From Rickettsia typhi (GTDB lineage: Bacteria; Pseudomonadota; Alphaproteobacteria; Rickettsiales; UBA1997): a stretch of 8,293 nt of DNA. The position numbers and the translations under genes were made by a program. This document shows, piece after piece, positions 6,291 through 8,293 of this stretch (positions are counted from its first letter, which is position 1; each line of letters opens with the position of its first letter). The notes beneath the pieces are model-generated. The model did not search any database. It saw only the letters and a list, made by a program, of their open reading frames with translations, and had not been told where the DNA came from. Where the stretch lies: assembly GCA_945861125.1 (NCBI GenBank), contig CAMASZ010000046.1:1-8293 (forward strand), written 5' to 3'.

Positions 6291-7592
6291 TTATTCCGTT
6301 ATAGCGTTTAAAGAGCGATAAAAATTTATAGCCTCTTCATTGGCATTAATTTTATTAAAATCTATAGAATCAATAAATACACCTTCCAATGAACGAGCTC
6401 TTGATAAAGCAACATATGCCTGACCGCAACTAAATATATCTGATAAATCGCAAGATATTTTGTCCAAGGTTAAACCTTGTGATTTATGAATAGTCATTGC
6501 CCAAGCAAGAATTAATGGAATTTGTGTCATACTAGCTTCTAAAACAGCAATATTACCCTCTTCGTCAAACTTTTCAATATTCCACTGCTCTAAGCCAACA
6601 GTAATTTCTTTAGCATTTGCAAATTCTACAATTGGATATTGTTTTTTCGCAGAAAAACCTTTAACTATACCAAGAGAGCCATTTATTATTCCATCTTTTT
6701 GATAAGTATTTTTTATCATCATCACCTGAGCTCCAACCTTAAGTTTTAAAGAATTTGATGCTAAGCAATTTTTTTTAAGAAATTCTATTTTTTGTGGATT
6801 ACCTTGATAAGAAGCTTCATAAACAAATTCCTTATTGGGAATTTTTTTTAAATATTCCTCATTAACCATTTCCACTTTGGAATTATGAGTAGTTAATATT
6901 GTTGGTCTAATTAAAGAATTATTATCTTTGGCGTCAACTCTTGATAGTAATCTTCGGTAAGTGTTTTCATTAACCTTACCAAACCTTAAATCATGCAATA
7001 TATCAATGAATTCTTGATCTTGTTGTCTAAAAATTTTATCTAATATAACAGTTTCCAATTCAAGGTCTAACCATATTTTTGAATTAAAACAAAAGTTGAA
7101 TTTTCCTGCAAATCTAGTTACTGGCGGAAGTTGTAAAAAATCTCCAAATAAAACCATCTGCATTCCGCCCATTATTTTGTTATTACCACGAATCACTTGG
7201 AAAACTTCATTTAATATTTCAAAAACTTCAGCTGAAATCATTGATATTTCATCAATAGCAAGAATTTTTGTTTTTCTAATCCTGCTTCGAACTCTTGACA
7301 TTTTTGGCGATTCAAGATTACTGATTATTTGTCTTAATGGTATATTAGCTAACCCAATTCCAGCCCATGAATGAATAGTACTGCCCTTGATATTAATTGA
7401 AGCAATTCCAGTACTTGCAGTAACTTCAAGGCCATAATTTGAATAATGTCGTTTTAGAAAATTAAGAAGATACGACTTACCAGACCCAGCTCCTCCTGAA
7501 ACAAAAATATTTTTTCCTTCTTCGATAAATTTTAGTGCTAGTAATTGTTTTTTAGATAGGTTATTTAACTCGGGATTATTATTGGAAAGCAA
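6291..7592 (-). CDS. PIF1-family (SF1B) ATP-dependent DNA helicase, TTG start
   Basis: 433 residues if started at TTG 7592. Superfamily 1B helicases of the PIF1/RecD type unwind DNA 5' to 3' and act on replication and recombination intermediates. Visible motifs: Walker A GGAGSGKS (33-40); motif Ia TASTGIASINIKGSTIHSWAG (58-78), the PIF1-typical block; Walker B IDEISM (113-118); motif III FGDFLQLPPV (149-158); motif IV DKIFRQQ; an SH3-like insert with LKVGAQVMMIKN and GSLGIVKGF; and motifs V/VI TIHKSQGLTL (367-376) and YVALSRAR (393-400). The length fits short bacterial PIF1 proteins. No ATG exists before residue 98, well past Walker A. An in-frame TAA lies at 7608-7610, so initiation must be at this TTG or a nearby rare codon; no Shine-Dalgarno is seen. 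The N-terminus is complete by homology. It follows the DsbA-like gene after 78 bp containing a hairpin. Confidence 0.93.
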   Translation of the reverse strand: MLSNNNPELNNLSKKQLLALKFIEEGKNIFVSGGAGSGKSYLLNFLKRHYSNYGLEVTASTGIASINIKGSTIHSWAGIGLANIPLRQIISNLESPKMSRVRSRIRKTKILAIDEISMISAEVFEILNEVFQVIRGNNKIMGGMQMVLFGDFLQLPPVTRFAGKFNFCFNSKIWLDLELETVILDKIFRQQDQEFIDILHDLRFGKVNENTYRRLLSRVDAKDNNSLIRPTILTTHNSKVEMVNEEYLKKIPNKEFVYEASYQGNPQKIEFLKKNCLASNSLKLKVGAQVMMIKNTYQKDGIINGSLGIVKGFSAKKQYPIVEFANAKEITVGLEQWNIEKFDEEGNIAVLEASMTQIPLILAWAMTIHKSQGLTLDKISCDLSDIFSCGQAYVALSRARSLEGVFIDSIDFNKINANEEAINFYRSLNAITE

Positions 7593-7628
7593 GGGGTTTA
7601 AGATAGATTAAAAAAGGTCTTTGAAAGC

Positions 7629-7655
7629 GTCTAGGCTCATAAAAAGAGCCTAGAC
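7629..7655 (-). terminator. Strong hairpin between the DsbA-like gene and the helicase gene
   Basis: A perfect 10-bp stem, GTCTAGGCTC (7629-7638) with GAGCCTAGAC (7646-7655), closes a 7-nt loop 15 bp after the DsbA-like stop. On the minus strand the first T-tract (six T) comes only after 12 more bases. It is therefore an imperfect intrinsic terminator. It could instead be a 3'-end stabiliser or attenuator ahead of the helicase. Confidence 0.58.
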
Positions 7656-7670
7656 TTAGATAAATTTTTA

Positions 7671-8293
7671 TTATTTTTTATCTCTCAGAGCTTGAATTTT
7701 AGCTTTGAATTCAGAAATATCAACAGCTCCAGGTATTAAATCTTCTCCAATAACAAATCCAGGAGTGCCATTAACGCCAATTGAAGATCCAAGGGCAATA
7801 TTTTTCTCAATTATTTTATTAATTTTATCTTTTTCATTGTTTAAAGTTACTTCAATTTTTGAAGTATTTATTCCAACTGATTTAGCAATTTTTAAAGCGC
7901 CACTTTTACCCTTTTCATTTGAAGACATCAAGGCATCATGGAATTTTTTAAAGCCTTTTGGTTCTGCCAAAGAAACTGCAATTGAAACTTGCGCCATTTC
8001 AGTTGATACTTGGCCAAGTATAGGAAAATCTTTGTAAATAATTCTTACCTTAGAATCACTCTTAATAAGTTCTTCAATAGTTGGTTGAGCTTTTTTACAA
8101 TATCCACAAGAGTAATCAAAAAACTCAACAATTGTAACATCATATCCACTTGGAGCATATTCTGGAGAAGTTTTATCATTTAAAAGATCATCTTTTTTGC
8201 TAGAAATATTTTTTTGAGCATTTTTAGAGTGCTCTTCCATCATCTTAACTTGCATTTTTTGAATTGAATCAATAACCATCTGTGGATTGGTTT
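7671..8293 (-). CDS. DsbA/Com1-family thiol:disulfide oxidoreductase, 5'-truncated by window edge
   Basis: A periplasmic thioredoxin-fold protein that forms or rearranges disulfide bonds in exported proteins. Numbered from the internal ATG at 8279, the active site is C58-G-Y-C61 in FFDYSCGYCKK, and the cis-proline loop is VNGTP (P173). The alpha-helical insertion lies between, with RIIYKDFPILG preceding it, as in alphaproteobacterial DsbA-family proteins. The ATG at 8279 is probably not the start: the frame stays open to the window edge, encoding T-N-P-Q just before it, and N-P-[EQ] followed by a helix is typical of the region before the thioredoxin domain in this family. The signal peptide and the rest of the N-terminal region (perhaps 40-60 residues) are therefore outside the window. 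A hairpin follows the stop. The substrate and the redox partner (DsbB-like or DsbD-like) cannot be told from here. Confidence 0.92.
   Translation of the reverse strand, partial: TNPQMVIDSIQKMQVKMMEEHSKNAQKNISSKKDDLLNDKTSPEYAPSGYDVTIVEFFDYSCGYCKKAQPTIEELIKSDSKVRIIYKDFPILGQVSTEMAQVSIAVSLAEPKGFKKFHDALMSSNEKGKSGALKIAKSVGINTSKIEVTLNNEKDKINKIIEKNIALGSSIGVNGTPGFVIGEDLIPGAVDISEFKAKIQALRDKK

Noticed and set aside
8277..8279. ATG at 8279 as the true start of the DsbA-like protein
   Set aside because: It would leave an exported family without a signal peptide. The frame is open to the edge with family-like residues (N-P-Q), so the gene is cut by the window.

Overview
The window is strongly AT-rich (about 30% G+C by eye), and all six protein genes I can support lie on the minus strand, so transcription runs from high to low coordinates. 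Several proteins look alphaproteobacterial. The fumarase shares blocks such as TGKKGGK and HPNDHVN with the rickettsial enzymes as I remember them. The Com1/DsbA-like oxidoreductase has the FDYSCGYCK active site seen in that group. I infer an intracellular or host-associated alphaproteobacterium, most likely in or near Rickettsiales. It keeps carbon-metabolism and pyrimidine genes that Rickettsia itself lacks (gpmI, carB). The taxon is an inference; no rRNA gene is present.

Reading in the direction of transcription, from right to left: a DsbA-family thiol oxidoreductase (cut by the right edge); a GC-rich hairpin; a PIF1-family helicase with no ATG start; a fused nucleotidyltransferase-HEPN protein; a promoter and inverted repeat; a stand-alone second half of carbamoyl-phosphate synthase large subunit (carB); a small exported or lipoprotein-like protein 15 bp downstream of carB; a hairpin terminator; a tandem array of about 58-bp palindromic repeats; fumC; and gpmI (cut by the left edge). 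No stretch over 300 bases lacks a gene. The longest, 2856-3120, holds the terminator and the palindromic array.

fumC and gpmI are 19 bp apart and probably co-transcribed, joining a TCA-cycle step to lower glycolysis/gluconeogenesis. carB and the small protein form another pair. The helicase and the MNT-HEPN protein look like single genes with AT-rich spacers.

The most unusual points are these. (1) A 39-codon in-frame insertion in the middle of fumC, like the in-frame palindromic elements of Rickettsia genes; its opposite strand resembles the 3' end of a tRNA including CCA. (2) A GC-rich, double-hairpin tandem repeat directly before fumC that is open in frame with it. (3) A carB that starts exactly at the linker before its second synthetase half, with a stop codon immediately upstream and no first half in the window. 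(4) The lack of any Shine-Dalgarno sequence at all six visible starts. I see no CRISPR array, insertion sequence, prophage or intact tRNA/rRNA gene.
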